Source: VXPQ01 sp965223485 (GTDB lineage: Bacteria; Bacteroidota; Rhodothermia; Rhodothermales; VXPQ01). Taken from it: DNA of 64,000 nucleotides. The stretch is from assembly GCA_965223485.1 (NCBI GenBank), contig OZ244993.1, positions 186,001 through 250,000 on the forward strand, in the 5' to 3' direction. Below are positions 36,639 to 46,785 of this stretch, piece by piece. Made by a program: the position numbers and the translations under genes. Below the pieces are notes generated by a model. The model was not told the DNA's origin and did no database searches. It saw only the letters and a list, made by a program, of their open reading frames with translations. Positions within the stretch are counted from its first letter, which is position 1. Every line of letters begins with the position of its first letter.

Positions 36639-39299
36639 ATGCAGAAACACACCCGATACCTCGTTGCAGGATTTTTTGCCTTCCTGCTCGCAGCCTGCGC
36701 CGGAAAACCCGCCATGGCGCAGCAGATCATTTCCGGAACCGTGCTCGACGCGGTCACCGAGGCCCCCCTTGCCTCGGCAAACGTAAGCATCGTGGACACC
36801 GCGCTCGGAACATCCACGGATGGAGAAGGGCGGTTTTCGCTTGAGGTAGACGCCCTGCCAGTAACGCTTTCCGTGCGGTTTGTGGGATACATCCCCATGA
36901 GAATCCAGGTCGAAACCGGAGACCCTGTTACGTTGCGCCTCCAGCCCGAAGAGATTCTCCTCGAGGACCTGGTGGTGGTTGGATCCCGCCTCGACCCCCG
37001 GACCGTGATCGACTCCCCGGTCCCCGTGGACAATATCAAGGCCGCCGATCTGCTGGCCACCGGGCAGATCACGTTCGACAAGATGCTGGCCTATACGGTC
37101 CCGGCGTTCAACTCCACGCAACAGACCGTTTCGGACGCCACGGCGCACTTCGACCCCGCGGACCTGCGCGGGCTGGGGCCGAGCCGCACGCTGGTGCTCG
37201 TCAACGGGAAGCGAAAAAGCTACAGCGCCCTCGTCTACATCAACGATACGCCCGGCAAAGGCGAAGTAGGCGTGGATATGAAGAGCATTCCCGCTGCGGC
37301 CATCGAACGGGTCGAAGTGCTGCGCGACGGCGCCTCCTCCCAGTACGGCTCCGACGCTATTGCCGGCGTAATCAACGTAGTGCTCAAGGATGACGTGGGA
37401 CGGACAGACGTGCATGTTTTCTCGGGCGGTACGACGCAGGGAGACGGCGAAACGATCGGATACGATGTCAATACGGGCTTTGCGCTGGGCAACAGGGGCT
37501 TCCTGAACCTGACCCATTCCTTCTCGGATCGTAAGGAAACCCAGCGCGCAGGCGTACCGTGTGGGGGCAACGCGGACATTGCCACTTGCGACGGGCTTTT
37601 TGGTGGCTTGCTGGGTCTGGTCAACACCCCCGAAGCACAGGCCTGGGTACGGGCCAATCCCGACCTCGGTATGCGCGTAGGCGCCCCCAACATGACAACC
37701 GCCGACATTTTCTACAACGGCGCGGTGCAGGTTGCGGACAACACGGAGGTCTACGGATTCGGCGGACTCACCTGGCGCAAGGGCCTGAGTTACGCGCTGC
37801 ACCGGGCGCCCTACTGGATTCCGGACCCGCATAATGTCTACCATGCTCCGGGTACGACGTACCAGGGATTCCACCCGACGTTCGAAACGTGGATCCTCGA
37901 CAAGACGTTTGCCCTCGGCGTCCGCGGGCAGGCGAGAGGATGGCGATTCGACCTCAGCGACACGCAAGGCAGTAACAAGGTAGACTACCTGGTGGACGAG
38001 TCACTGAATACGGATCTCGGGGCGCAAACCCCTGTGCGCTTCGACGTGGGCGGCTACGAATTCCGAAACAATGTCGTCAACCTCGATATGTCCAGGCGAA
38101 TGAACCGGTTGCATGTCGCGATCGGATCTGAATTCAGGACGGAAAACTTCGTGGCCAATGCCGGCGAGGATGCTTCCTGGGCCGGTTCGGGGACCCAGTC
38201 CTTCCCTGGCCTCCAGCCGCAAAACGAGGTGGACGAAACGCGCTACAATATCGGCGTGTATGGAGATGTCGGACTGGACGTCAACGAACACCTGCTGGTC
38301 GGGGGGGCGCTTCGATTCGAGAATTACAGCGACTTCGGGAGCGACGTATCCTGGAAACTCAACGGCCGGCATCGTCTTGGAGATATGGGGTCCCTGCGGC
38401 TTTCCGCATCCACCGGCTTCCGCGCCCCATCGCTGCACCAGATTTACCTAAGCAACATCCAGACACTGTTATCCGGCGGCACCGTGTCGAACCAGGGCAC
38501 GTTCAATAATGCCAGCCCGGCCATCAAGGCGCTGCAAATCCCTTCCCTGAAGCAAGAGAATGCGTTCAACGTCACCGCCGGCATCGCCTTGCAACCCGTT
38601 CCCGGCCTGTACCTTTCCGTGGATGCGTACATGGTGAACGTGGATGACCGCATCGTCTACACGTCGAGTATTGCATCAGGCGATCCGAACACGGCCGTGG
38701 GAAAAATCCAGGAGCAGTTCAGCATCACCAGCCTCAAACTGTTTACCAACGCGGTCAATACGCGGACGCAGGGACTGGACCTCGTCATGCAGTACGAGTT
38801 CGAAACGTCCGTCGGGGAATGGAGCATCCAACTCGGGGGCAACGTGAACAAAACCGAAATCGAGGGGCAAATCGCTACGCCTGCTCCTATCGCCGCAGCG
38901 AATGTGGACATCTTCGACCGGAAGGAACAATCGCGGATTCTTTCCGCCCGGCCCGGCGACAAGATCATTGCCGGGGTGCGCTACGAAGCGGGCAGGGTGC
39001 GGGCAACGCTGAATAATACGCGGTTCGGGACGGTTACCTGGCAGCATGCAAGCGATCCGGATAAGGATCAGACGTTTTCCGCCCGGATAGTTACAGACCT
39101 TGACGCGGAAATCCGGGTTCGCCCGCAGATTCGCTTCGGCATATCGATCCACAACCTGTTCGATGTCTATCCGGATGAAATCGACACCAAGGGCGACCCG
39201 CTTACCAACCTCGGCGGGCGGTTCCGTTATCCCTGGGAAGTGAACCAGTTCGGGTTCGACGGAACCATCATCATGGGCAGTGTGCGGGTCACGCTGTAA
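36639..39299 (+). CDS. TonB-dependent outer-membrane receptor
   Basis: 886 aa. A signal peptide ends near AMAQ (28). Next are a carboxypeptidase-regulatory-like domain (about 29-105, GTVLDAVTEAPLASANV to VRFVGY), then EDLVVVGSR, a plug domain (about 115-235, with VLVNGKRKS and IERVEVLRDGASSQYGSDAIAGVIN), and a beta-barrel ending in FGFDGTIIMGSVRVTL. It imports a large or scarce substrate with TonB energy. No SusD partner follows, so it is not a classical SusCD pair. It is divergent from the aldolase gene, which hints at a carbohydrate ligand; siderophore or vitamin uptake cannot be excluded. Confidence 0.93.
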   Translation: MQKHTRYLVAGFFAFLLAACAGKPAMAQQIISGTVLDAVTEAPLASANVSIVDTALGTSTDGEGRFSLEVDALPVTLSVRFVGYIPMRIQVETGDPVTLRLQPEEILLEDLVVVGSRLDPRTVIDSPVPVDNIKAADLLATGQITFDKMLAYTVPAFNSTQQTVSDATAHFDPADLRGLGPSRTLVLVNGKRKSYSALVYINDTPGKGEVGVDMKSIPAAAIERVEVLRDGASSQYGSDAIAGVINVVLKDDVGRTDVHVFSGGTTQGDGETIGYDVNTGFALGNRGFLNLTHSFSDRKETQRAGVPCGGNADIATCDGLFGGLLGLVNTPEAQAWVRANPDLGMRVGAPNMTTADIFYNGAVQVADNTEVYGFGGLTWRKGLSYALHRAPYWIPDPHNVYHAPGTTYQGFHPTFETWILDKTFALGVRGQARGWRFDLSDTQGSNKVDYLVDESLNTDLGAQTPVRFDVGGYEFRNNVVNLDMSRRMNRLHVAIGSEFRTENFVANAGEDASWAGSGTQSFPGLQPQNEVDETRYNIGVYGDVGLDVNEHLLVGGALRFENYSDFGSDVSWKLNGRHRLGDMGSLRLSASTGFRAPSLHQIYLSNIQTLLSGGTVSNQGTFNNASPAIKALQIPSLKQENAFNVTAGIALQPVPGLYLSVDAYMVNVDDRIVYTSSIASGDPNTAVGKIQEQFSITSLKLFTNAVNTRTQGLDLVMQYEFETSVGEWSIQLGGNVNKTEIEGQIATPAPIAAANVDIFDRKEQSRILSARPGDKIIAGVRYEAGRVRATLNNTRFGTVTWQHASDPDKDQTFSARIVTDLDAEIRVRPQIRFGISIHNLFDVYPDEIDTKGDPLTNLGGRFRYPWEVNQFGFDGTIIMGSVRVTL

Positions 39300-39319
39300 C
39301 CACCTGCGTGCGGCCGGCG

Positions 39320-39703
39320 CTACGCCCGCAATCCCGGCGACAGGGCGACCCCGACCGTATCGATCGCTCCCTCGCGGCGGAATATGCTTTCGCTGGAGGG
39401 GCGGTCGAGCGTCAATCCGTCCAGGATGCGGGTGGAGCCGTCCCGGTCCGCGATATGTAACCCTGCCCGCTCAGCCACACGATAGACGAAGGGCGTCTGG
39501 CAACAGGTGAAGGCCAGCATCATGGCCAGTGTGGCCGTAAGCGTCAACGAACTGACAGCCCAGCCAAGCTCCAGTTTGGTCAATGTAAACTGCTGCTCAA
39601 TGAAGCCTACGACGCCCGAGATGACGGAGGCGTCGAAGCCCATCAGAAAGCCCCCAAGGGCTACGATCAGGGCGGTCCGGGTTATGTAGCTGCGATCAGG
39701 CAC
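39320..39703 (-). pseudogene. Remnant of an MFS sugar transporter gene fused to unrelated sequence
   Basis: 127 codons with a good AAAAGGGA ribosome site. Residues 1-62 match the start of the MFS sugar-porter family: first helix (YITRTALIVALGGFLMGFDASVISG), FIEQQF, then the second helix (LELGWAVSSLTLTATLAMML). After that the membrane pattern stops, and a soluble tail (YRVAERAGLHIADRDG onwards) of unknown origin runs to the stop. Ten further helices are missing, so it cannot be a working transporter. Confidence 0.72.
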
Positions 39704-39765
39704 GGCATGTCCCTTTTAAATTTTTTGCGCCCCTTAACATATCTCCCCTTCCAGCGGCATTCAAG

Positions 39766-39786
39766 TTTTCCGGCGATATGCCGAAA
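39766..39786 (-). terminator. Possible hairpin after valS
   Basis: Downstream of the valS stop on the minus strand, TTTTCGGC and GCCGGAAAA can pair with one bulge around an ATATC loop. There is no strong T run after it. Confidence 0.3.
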
Positions 39787-39807
39787 AGAAGAGGATAAGA
39801 ACCCGAC

Positions 39808-42480
39808 TTACCCAAGATATTCGAGGTTCCTTCGCAGTCGGGCAATGTCTGCGGCGGCATCCTGCTCCTTTCTGCGCTCCCGTTCGACCACCTCGGGCTG
39901 CGCTCTCGTAACGAACTGTTCGTTCTGCAACTTCCGGCGCACGCTGTCGAGGAAACGTTCCTTTTGCGTGACCTCCTTGCGCAGGCGCTCGCGTTCCACA
40001 TCGAGATCAATGATCCCGGCCAGCGGAACGAACACTTCGCACGGACCGGCAACATGCGAGGCGGCGCCGGTCGGGCGCGCAAGATCGCTGCCCACGGTCA
40101 GGGTGCGCACCCGGGCCAGTTTCCGGAAATAGTCCGCGCGCGCCGCCAAGGCCGCGCCAATTGCTTCCGCATCGGGGGAAACATGCACCAGCGCCTCGAT
40201 CTCCGCACCGGGCGCCACCCCATACTCGCTTCGGATGTTGCGAATGCCGGATACAATGTCCTGTATCAGGTCGAACGTAGCAGCAGCGTCGCGGTCCATC
40301 AGGGAAATGTCCTGCTCGGGCCAGGGCGCCGTCATGCAGCAGGCCCCCTCCTCCCGGGGCTGCAACTGCGCCCACAACTCCTCGGTGATGAACGGCATGA
40401 ACGGGTGCAGCAGCCGGATCATCGCATCGTAGAGTTCGATGGCGAGCGCCAACGTTTCCTCATCCGGCTCCTCGCCCGGCGCCGGCTTAATCAGTTCGAG
40501 ATACCAGTCGCAATAATCCTTCCGGAAAAGATCGTATATCCGGCCTAGCGCCTCGTTGAGGCGATAGCGCGCCAGCACGCCGTTCACCTCCTCGATCGCA
40601 GCGTGCAGCCGGTGCAGCATCCACCGCTCCACCAGTTCCAGTTCCTCGAAAGAGCGGGTCCGGCGGTACGTTTTCCCTGCTTCCATGAACCGCCCGAACA
40701 CCTTGAACGCATTCCATATCTTGTTCGCAAAATTGCGGCCCATCTCGAATTTCGTCGGGTCCAGCCGGATGTCCTGTCCCTGGGCGCACAAGATGACCAG
40801 CGAGAAGCGGACGGCATCGGCGCCGTACCGGTCGATCATATCCAGCGGATCTATACCGTTTCCGAGGCTCTTCGACATCCAGCGCCCCTGCTTGTCCTTG
40901 ATCATCCCCGTAATGAAGATGTCGCTGTAGGGCGGCTCGCCCATGAAGCGGCATCCCGCCATAATCATGCGGGCGATCCAGAAGAAAAGAATGTCGTATC
41001 CGGAGACGAGCACCTGCGTGGGGTAGAAATACGCAAGATCCTCCGTCTCCTCCGGCCATCCCAGCGTGGCGAACGGCCACAACCACGACGAAAACCAAGT
41101 GTCGAGCACATCCTCGTCCTGCACCATGCCGGGAGCAGGCCGGTCCACCGAAACGACATACCCGCGCCGTTCGTCGATCTTGCCGTCCTCCCCGGCATGA
41201 TACCAGACAGGGATGCGGTGCCCCCACCAGAGCTGCCGCGAGATGGTCCAGTCCCGGATGTTTTCCATCCACCGGAAATACTCGTTCTCCCAGCGCTTCG
41301 GGTGAAACGTGACCTTTCCCGTGCGAACCGCTTCAATGGCCGGTTCGGCCAGCGGCGCCATTTTCACAAACCATTGCCGGGAAATGAGGGGTTCGATAAT
41401 CGTCCTGGACCGGCTCGACACAGGTACCGTGCCTTTCATGGCCTCTATCCTGACAAGCAGCCCTTCCGCCTCCAGGTCCGCCACCACGCGATCGCGGGCG
41501 GCAAAACGATCCATGCCCTCGTACACTCCCCCCTGCTCGTTGATCGCCCCGTCGGGCCGGATCACATTGATGACTTCGAGGCCGTGCCGCCGCCCGATCT
41601 CGAAATCGTTCCGGTCGTGGCCGGGCGTGACCTTCAGCGCCCCGCCGCCGAAATCCATCTTGACATACTCGTCCGCAATAACGGGAATCTCCCGACCCGC
41701 AAGCGGAAGCACCACCTTCTTCCCGATGAGGTCGGTATAGCGCGGATCGTCGGGATGTACGGCGACCGCCGTATCCCCCAGCATCGTTTCCGGGCGGGTC
41801 GTGGCGACCGTAATCGCGCCGGAACCGTCCGCCAGCGGATAATCGATATACCACAAGTGCCCTTCCCGCTCCACATTGTCCACTTCCTCGTCGGACAGAG
41901 CCGTTCGGTTTTCCGGGTCCCAGTTGACCAGATAATCCCCCCGATAGACCAGTCCTTCTTCGTATAGACGCACGAACACTTCCTGCACCGCCCGCGTGAA
42001 GCCCTCGTCCATCGTAAACCGCTCTCTGCTCCAGTCGCACGAGTCTCCGAGGCGGCGTTTCTGTTCGAGAATCCTGCCGCCGTATTCGTGCTTCCACGCC
42101 CAAACGTGCTCGACGAAACGCTCGCGGCCAAGATCGTAACGAGTCTTCCCCTCTTTGGCCAGCTCCTGCTCCACGACATTCTGCGTTGCAATGCCGGCAT
42201 GGTCCATGCCCGGCATCCAGAGCGCTTCGTAGCCCTGCATGCGCCGGAGGCGCGTCACGGCGTCCTGAATGGTATCCTGCAGCGCATGCCCCATATGCAG
42301 CGCGCCGGTCACATTGGGGGGCGGCATGACAATGACATGCGGCGGCTTGCCGGAATGCGGCTGGACCCGGAAGAGATCGCTCTCCTCCCACCAGGCATAC
42401 CATTTGGCTTCAATCTCGGCGGGACGGTACGCCGTACTGCGATCGACTTGCTCCTTGCGGGACGTTTCCTTCGTAGACAT
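39808..42480 (-). CDS. valS: Valyl-tRNA synthetase
   Basis: 890 aa class I aminoacyl-tRNA synthetase, full family length. The HIGH motif is HMGH (62-65, within PPPNVTGALHMGHAL). An editing domain (about 200-350) follows. The KMSKS motif appears as WMSKSLGN near 535. There are an anticodon-binding domain and a C-terminal coiled coil (DLDVERERLRKEVTQKE to the end) typical of ValRS. It charges tRNA-Val and hydrolyses mischarged Thr. The start follows a short gap from aroC on the same strand. Confidence 0.97.
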   Translation of the reverse strand: MSTKETSRKEQVDRSTAYRPAEIEAKWYAWWEESDLFRVQPHSGKPPHVIVMPPPNVTGALHMGHALQDTIQDAVTRLRRMQGYEALWMPGMDHAGIATQNVVEQELAKEGKTRYDLGRERFVEHVWAWKHEYGGRILEQKRRLGDSCDWSRERFTMDEGFTRAVQEVFVRLYEEGLVYRGDYLVNWDPENRTALSDEEVDNVEREGHLWYIDYPLADGSGAITVATTRPETMLGDTAVAVHPDDPRYTDLIGKKVVLPLAGREIPVIADEYVKMDFGGGALKVTPGHDRNDFEIGRRHGLEVINVIRPDGAINEQGGVYEGMDRFAARDRVVADLEAEGLLVRIEAMKGTVPVSSRSRTIIEPLISRQWFVKMAPLAEPAIEAVRTGKVTFHPKRWENEYFRWMENIRDWTISRQLWWGHRIPVWYHAGEDGKIDERRGYVVSVDRPAPGMVQDEDVLDTWFSSWLWPFATLGWPEETEDLAYFYPTQVLVSGYDILFFWIARMIMAGCRFMGEPPYSDIFITGMIKDKQGRWMSKSLGNGIDPLDMIDRYGADAVRFSLVILCAQGQDIRLDPTKFEMGRNFANKIWNAFKVFGRFMEAGKTYRRTRSFEELELVERWMLHRLHAAIEEVNGVLARYRLNEALGRIYDLFRKDYCDWYLELIKPAPGEEPDEETLALAIELYDAMIRLLHPFMPFITEELWAQLQPREEGACCMTAPWPEQDISLMDRDAAATFDLIQDIVSGIRNIRSEYGVAPGAEIEALVHVSPDAEAIGAALAARADYFRKLARVRTLTVGSDLARPTGAASHVAGPCEVFVPLAGIIDLDVERERLRKEVTQKERFLDSVRRKLQNEQFVTRAQPEVVERERRKEQDAAADIARLRRNLEYLG

Positions 42481-42561
42481 CGTTGTTTCGGACAGATAAA
42501 ATGCTCCGTGCGCTCCTCGAAATATCCGCCCGGAATATACGTTCTTTCGCCTGCTCGTCTA

Positions 42562-43758
42562 CTACCCTGCCCGATTCGACCCGGCGATTTCGGCGTCGTA
42601 GCGGACGCGAATCTCCGAAAGACTGTCCCCACCGAACTTTTCCAGAAATGCATTGGCGATCACCAGCGCCACCGTGGCCTCCGCAACGGTCGAGGCCGCC
42701 GGCACGGAGGTAACGTCGCTTCGCTCGTACCGGGTTGGCTGCGCAGCGCCCGAAGCCACGTCCACCGTATCGAGCGGCTTGATGAGCGTAGGAATGGGCT
42801 TCATGTAGCCGCGGACCACGATGGGCATGCCGTTCGACATGCCGCCTTCCACACCGCCTGCATGATTGGTGCGCCGGGAAAAACCTTCCCCGTCGCCGAC
42901 GATAGGGTCGTGCACCCGCGATCCCGGACGCGCTGAGCCGGCCACTCCGTCACCGATCTCGACCGCTTTCTGGCCCTGAATGGACAGGATGGCCTGCGCC
43001 AGGCGCCCGTCGAGCCGCCGGTCCCAGTGCACATACGAACCGAGCCCCGCAGGAACGCCCGATACGATCACTTCATAGGCGCCGCCCAGCGAATCCCCCT
43101 GCTGCTTCGTCGCATCGATATGCTCGATGCACTGGCGGGTGAGCGCCGCGTCCAGCATGCGCACTTCGCTCGCATCGGCGGCCTCGCTCACCTTCTCGGC
43201 CCCTTCGCCGAGAAGCTCCGCTACCCTATCCGCCCCGTCTCCCGGGCGCCCCACTTCCCCGATGCGCACCACATGGCTGCCCACCTCGATACCGAACTGG
43301 GCCAGGAATTGCCGTGCAAGGGTGCAGCACGCCACGCGCATGGCCGTCTCGCGCGCACTGGCCCGGTCGATGACGGGCCGGATATCGTCGAAGCCGTACT
43401 TCTGCAAGCCGGTCAGGTCTGCATGGCCCGGTCTCGGCAGCGTCACCTTTTCCACGCCTTCTCCCGTGCCGGTCAAAGCCATGACCTCGGGCCACCCGGA
43501 ACGGTCCTTTCGGTAGGCCGCATTGTCGAGGCGCAATGCGATGGGGCTTCCCATCGTTCTGGAAAAGCGGACACCCGAATAGATATGTATCCGGTCCCGT
43601 TCGAACTTCGCCCGGCCTCCCCGCCCGTAGCCCTGCCAGCGCCGGGCCAGTTGGCGGTCGATATCGTCGGGCGCAAGCGGTACGCCCGCCGGCATTCCTT
43701 CGACGATCCCCACAAGCGCCTCGCCGTGCGATTCCCCCGCCGTCAGAAAACGTATCAT
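42562..43758 (-). CDS. aroC: Chorismate synthase
   Basis: 398 aa. It catalyses the last shikimate-pathway step, EPSP to chorismate, using reduced FMN. Signature blocks are present: GESHGEALVGIVEGMPAG near the N-terminus, RFSRTMGSPIALRL, RPGHADLTG, RASARETAMRVA and GGVEGGMSNGMPIVVR. The ATG at 43758 gives the standard MIRFLTAGESHG start and lies 2 bp beyond the stop of the protease gene, suggesting co-transcription. Confidence 0.97.
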   Translation of the reverse strand: MIRFLTAGESHGEALVGIVEGMPAGVPLAPDDIDRQLARRWQGYGRGGRAKFERDRIHIYSGVRFSRTMGSPIALRLDNAAYRKDRSGWPEVMALTGTGEGVEKVTLPRPGHADLTGLQKYGFDDIRPVIDRASARETAMRVACCTLARQFLAQFGIEVGSHVVRIGEVGRPGDGADRVAELLGEGAEKVSEAADASEVRMLDAALTRQCIEHIDATKQQGDSLGGAYEVIVSGVPAGLGSYVHWDRRLDGRLAQAILSIQGQKAVEIGDGVAGSARPGSRVHDPIVGDGEGFSRRTNHAGGVEGGMSNGMPIVVRGYMKPIPTLIKPLDTVDVASGAAQPTRYERSDVTSVPAASTVAEATVALVIANAFLEKFGGDSLSEIRVRYDAEIAGSNRAG

Positions 43759-43760
43759 AA

Positions 43761-45368
43761 TCACCGGGGAACTTCCATTTCGTAAAACGCGGCGCTGCCG
43801 TCGCGCCGGCGTACTTTGACGAGCACCCATTCTCCCGAACGGGTCGCCCGGCTCAATGCGCGCAACGCCTGACCGGGAGAGCCGATATCCCTCCCTTCGA
43901 TCTGCACGATCGCTGCATCCCTCGGCAACCCGGCCTCGCCTGCCGGACTACCGTGCTCGACCCAGGCGACATACACGCCTTCCTCTATGTCGAAATCCCT
44001 GGCCTCCTCCGCAGTAAGCTCCCGCAGGCCAATACCCCAATCCCCCAACGCATAGATGCTCTCGCGTTCTCCCGGGGAAGGAGAGGGTTCGGGAACGGGA
44101 GACTCTTCGGGCAGACGCGGTTCCCTTTCGAATTGGCCGAACCATGCCGTATACGCCGGAGCGTCGCGGGGCTGTAATTCCACCGGGAGTTCGCGAACCT
44201 CGCCATCCCGCCACACCTGTACGATCAACATATCTCCCGGACGTCTGCGCGCAATCATACTCTGCAACTCGTTGGAGGCATTCACTGTGCGATCGTCCAC
44301 CGACAAGATGACGTCCTCGCCGCGCATTCCGGCAAGGGCTGCCGAGCCGTTATTCGCAACCCCGGCGATATACACGCCGCGAATCCGGTCCATACCGAGC
44401 CGGCGCGCCAGCACCGCGTCCACGGTCCGGATACGCACGCCCATATACCCCCGCTGCACTTCTCCATACTCGATAAGGTCGCCGGCGACACGCGCCACCA
44501 GATTGACGGGGACTGCGAATCCGTACCCTTCGTACGACCCGGTCTCGGTGGCGATGGCTGTGGAAATACCCACCAACTCGCCGTTCAGATTGACGACGGC
44601 CCCTCCCGAATTACCGGGATTGATGGCGGCGTCGGTCTGAATAAAATCCTCGATCCCGAAATCGTCCTCGATGATATTCACCTGGCGGCCCGTAGCGCTG
44701 ACGATCCCCGCCGTAACGGTCGAAGTAAGCCGGAACGGATTGCCCACGGCAAGCACCCACTCGCCCGCATGCAACCCGTCGGAATCGCCGAATAAGATTG
44801 CAGGGAGATCCTCGCCGCCTTCTATTTCGAGCACGGCAATATCCGTGGAGGGGTCGGCGCCCACGATCCGGGCATCGAACGCGCGCTTATCGGAAAGGGT
44901 CACCCGGACGCGTTCCGCATGCTCCACCACATGGTGATTCGTCACCACATACCCCTGCGGGCTGATCAACACCCCGCTCCCTACCGCTTCCTGCGACGGA
45001 TCTCTCCGGAAAAAGCGCCCCTCTTCGTCCTCGAAATCGTGATACCGATCCCCTGTGAAGGGCGCCTCCACCTCTATGTAAACCACCGAGGGCGTGACCC
45101 GGTCGGCTACCTGGCGAAATACCCGATTCAGGGCAGTGATGTCAGGCAGTCGTTCCAGCGAATCCGCAACCGGAATGTCCGATGGCGTATACGGACGACC
45201 CAACTGGATGCGCTCCACCATGCGCGTTTGCCGGGGAAGGGCACGCTCGTTAGCTCCCGTGACCAGCACCCACAAAATGCCCACTGCAAGCCCGACCAAC
45301 ACCAGTCCAATGCCGATCAGGACATGGATACTCGTACGCAATCGCTTGTCGAGTCGTTTGTCGGTCAT
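43761..45368 (-). CDS. HtrA/DegP-like serine protease with two PDZ domains
   Basis: 535 aa. One N-terminal membrane anchor (about 12-36) places the rest in the periplasm. The trypsin-like domain (about 80-290) shows the triad His146 (TNHHVV), Asp176 (STDIAVL) and Ser254 (GNSGGAV). PDZ1 (about 305-395) and PDZ2 (about 440-530) follow, joined by a Pro-rich linker. It would degrade or refold damaged envelope proteins. Four of the next genes on this strand also concern the envelope or cell wall precursors. It lies 2 bp before aroC. Confidence 0.93.
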   Translation of the reverse strand: MTDKRLDKRLRTSIHVLIGIGLVLVGLAVGILWVLVTGANERALPRQTRMVERIQLGRPYTPSDIPVADSLERLPDITALNRVFRQVADRVTPSVVYIEVEAPFTGDRYHDFEDEEGRFFRRDPSQEAVGSGVLISPQGYVVTNHHVVEHAERVRVTLSDKRAFDARIVGADPSTDIAVLEIEGGEDLPAILFGDSDGLHAGEWVLAVGNPFRLTSTVTAGIVSATGRQVNIIEDDFGIEDFIQTDAAINPGNSGGAVVNLNGELVGISTAIATETGSYEGYGFAVPVNLVARVAGDLIEYGEVQRGYMGVRIRTVDAVLARRLGMDRIRGVYIAGVANNGSAALAGMRGEDVILSVDDRTVNASNELQSMIARRRPGDMLIVQVWRDGEVRELPVELQPRDAPAYTAWFGQFEREPRLPEESPVPEPSPSPGERESIYALGDWGIGLRELTAEEARDFDIEEGVYVAWVEHGSPAGEAGLPRDAAIVQIEGRDIGSPGQALRALSRATRSGEWVLVKVRRRDGSAAFYEMEVPR

Positions 45369-45416
45369 GGCGCAACAATCCTCGTGGGCCTCGCGAAAGG
45401 GTCATGGAAAACCCGA

Positions 45417-46217
45417 TCAGGTGCGGGCCGGATGCAGAGATACCCGAATTTGTTCAACCGCATTGCGGGCAAGTTGTGCCAATTCCTTGCGATTCCGTCC
45501 TTCGGTGGATATCGGCTGGCCGATATGCACCGTGTATTCCACGCCCCGCAGCGCAGCCAGACCCCACAGGTGCGCCCAGAAGGACGTATGCTCCAGCCAT
45601 ACGATGCGGCGGCGTACATTCTCGGTTGCCGCTTCGCCCTCTACGCTCTCAAGAGACAGATACACGGGCAGCACCATACTGCCGGCCTTTCCGGCCACGG
45701 CCTCGAATGCGCCTGTCTTGAAGGGGCGGATAGAGCGCTCCTCGCTGGTGTTTCCCTCCGGAAAAACAAGCACGTTCAACCCGGTCGCCAGCCGCTCGCC
45801 AACTCGTTTGACAAAAGAAGCGGCAGCGGTCCGGCGGTCCCTGTCCACAGGAATCATGCCGTGCGAGATAGACACGTTGCCAATGAACGGCCATCCCTGC
45901 AGGTCGGCCCGGGCGACAGGCGCCATGGGCGCCACGGAAGCGAGAATAATCGAATCGAGTACTCCAAAGTGATTCGCCACCACGAGCATGCCCGACCGGT
46001 CCGGCATCTTCCCTTTCGCCCGTACGCGGATGCCCACCCGTTCGCAAATCTGCACGCACACCTCGTGAATCTGTTGGGCCCGGCACCGCAACTCGTCCGT
46101 ACGCTCCAGACCCGCAGCTTTTCGGTTCGCCTGCAACGTACTCGAAAGCATCAGCCGGAATATCCTCAGGACGTTCAGAATGCGGTACATGCGCACAGGG
46201 GAAAGGATAACGTCCAA
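45417..46217 (-). CDS. PlsC-like 1-acyl-sn-glycerol-3-phosphate acyltransferase
   Basis: 266 aa. The lysophospholipid acyltransferase motifs are present: NHFGVLD with His83 and Asp88 (HX4D), the GMIPVDR block near 120-126, and FPEGNTSE (152-159). A weak hydrophobic N-terminus suggests association with the inner membrane. The usual role is adding a second acyl chain to lysophosphatidate in phospholipid synthesis. An ornithine-lipid type acyltransferase is an alternative, because the motifs are shared. The start could also be at 46190. Confidence 0.87.
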   Translation of the reverse strand: MDVILSPVRMYRILNVLRIFRLMLSSTLQANRKAAGLERTDELRCRAQQIHEVCVQICERVGIRVRAKGKMPDRSGMLVVANHFGVLDSIILASVAPMAPVARADLQGWPFIGNVSISHGMIPVDRDRRTAAASFVKRVGERLATGLNVLVFPEGNTSEERSIRPFKTGAFEAVAGKAGSMVLPVYLSLESVEGEAATENVRRRIVWLEHTSFWAHLWGLAALRGVEYTVHIGQPISTEGRNRKELAQLARNAVEQIRVSLHPART

Positions 46218-46242
46218 AGATACACCGGGAAATCCGGTTCCC

Positions 46243-46785
46243 CTATTCCTCTTCCTCCTGGTACTCCTCGAAGGTAAAATCCACGAACGCGTCGCTTCCG
46301 ATGTAGGTCAGCACCTCCAGAAACTCCGGAGCCGTCATAAAGCCGGGCAAACGGGTGATATATCTGCCTTCCTCATCCAGAAACACGGTGGTTGGAAATC
46401 CCGAAGCACCGAGGCCGGCCGCCATTTCCGAGGGGGTCAGCGTATAATCGCGGAAACTGAGACTGTCCGCCGTGTTCTCCGCATCGAGACGGGTCAGTAC
46501 GAAATGGTCACGGACATACGCCTGCACCGATTCATCCGTGTAGACCTCGCGTTGCAATCGCCGGCACCAGGGACACCACGCCGCATAAACGTCTACGATC
46601 AATTTCTTGTCCTGCGTCTCTGCCTGCGTTACGGCCTCTTCGAATGCTTTCCAGTCAAGTCCTTCGGCAGGTACGCTGGCGTCTTGCGCGCGTACGTCTG
46701 CCGACGCAAGCATGCAGGCCGAAAACGCAAGCAGACTGGCAAGACCAAGCGAAATAAACGATCCGGGACGATTCATGACGCTCAT
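46243..46785 (-). CDS. Periplasmic thioredoxin-like protein
   Basis: 180 aa with a signal peptide (to about residue 34, DVRAQ) and a thioredoxin fold containing CPWC (Cys71, Cys74) and a cis-Pro loop GFPTTVF (Pro131). It ends in a very acidic tail. It resembles the DsbD-gamma/thioredoxin_7 group, which reduces periplasmic disulfides. Its start overlaps the stop of the glycosyltransferase gene by 4 bp (ATGA), so the two are translationally coupled. Confidence 0.88.
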   Translation of the reverse strand: MSVMNRPGSFISLGLASLLAFSACMLASADVRAQDASVPAEGLDWKAFEEAVTQAETQDKKLIVDVYAAWCPWCRRLQREVYTDESVQAYVRDHFVLTRLDAENTADSLSFRDYTLTPSEMAAGLGASGFPTTVFLDEEGRYITRLPGFMTAPEFLEVLTYIGSDAFVDFTFEEYQEEEE

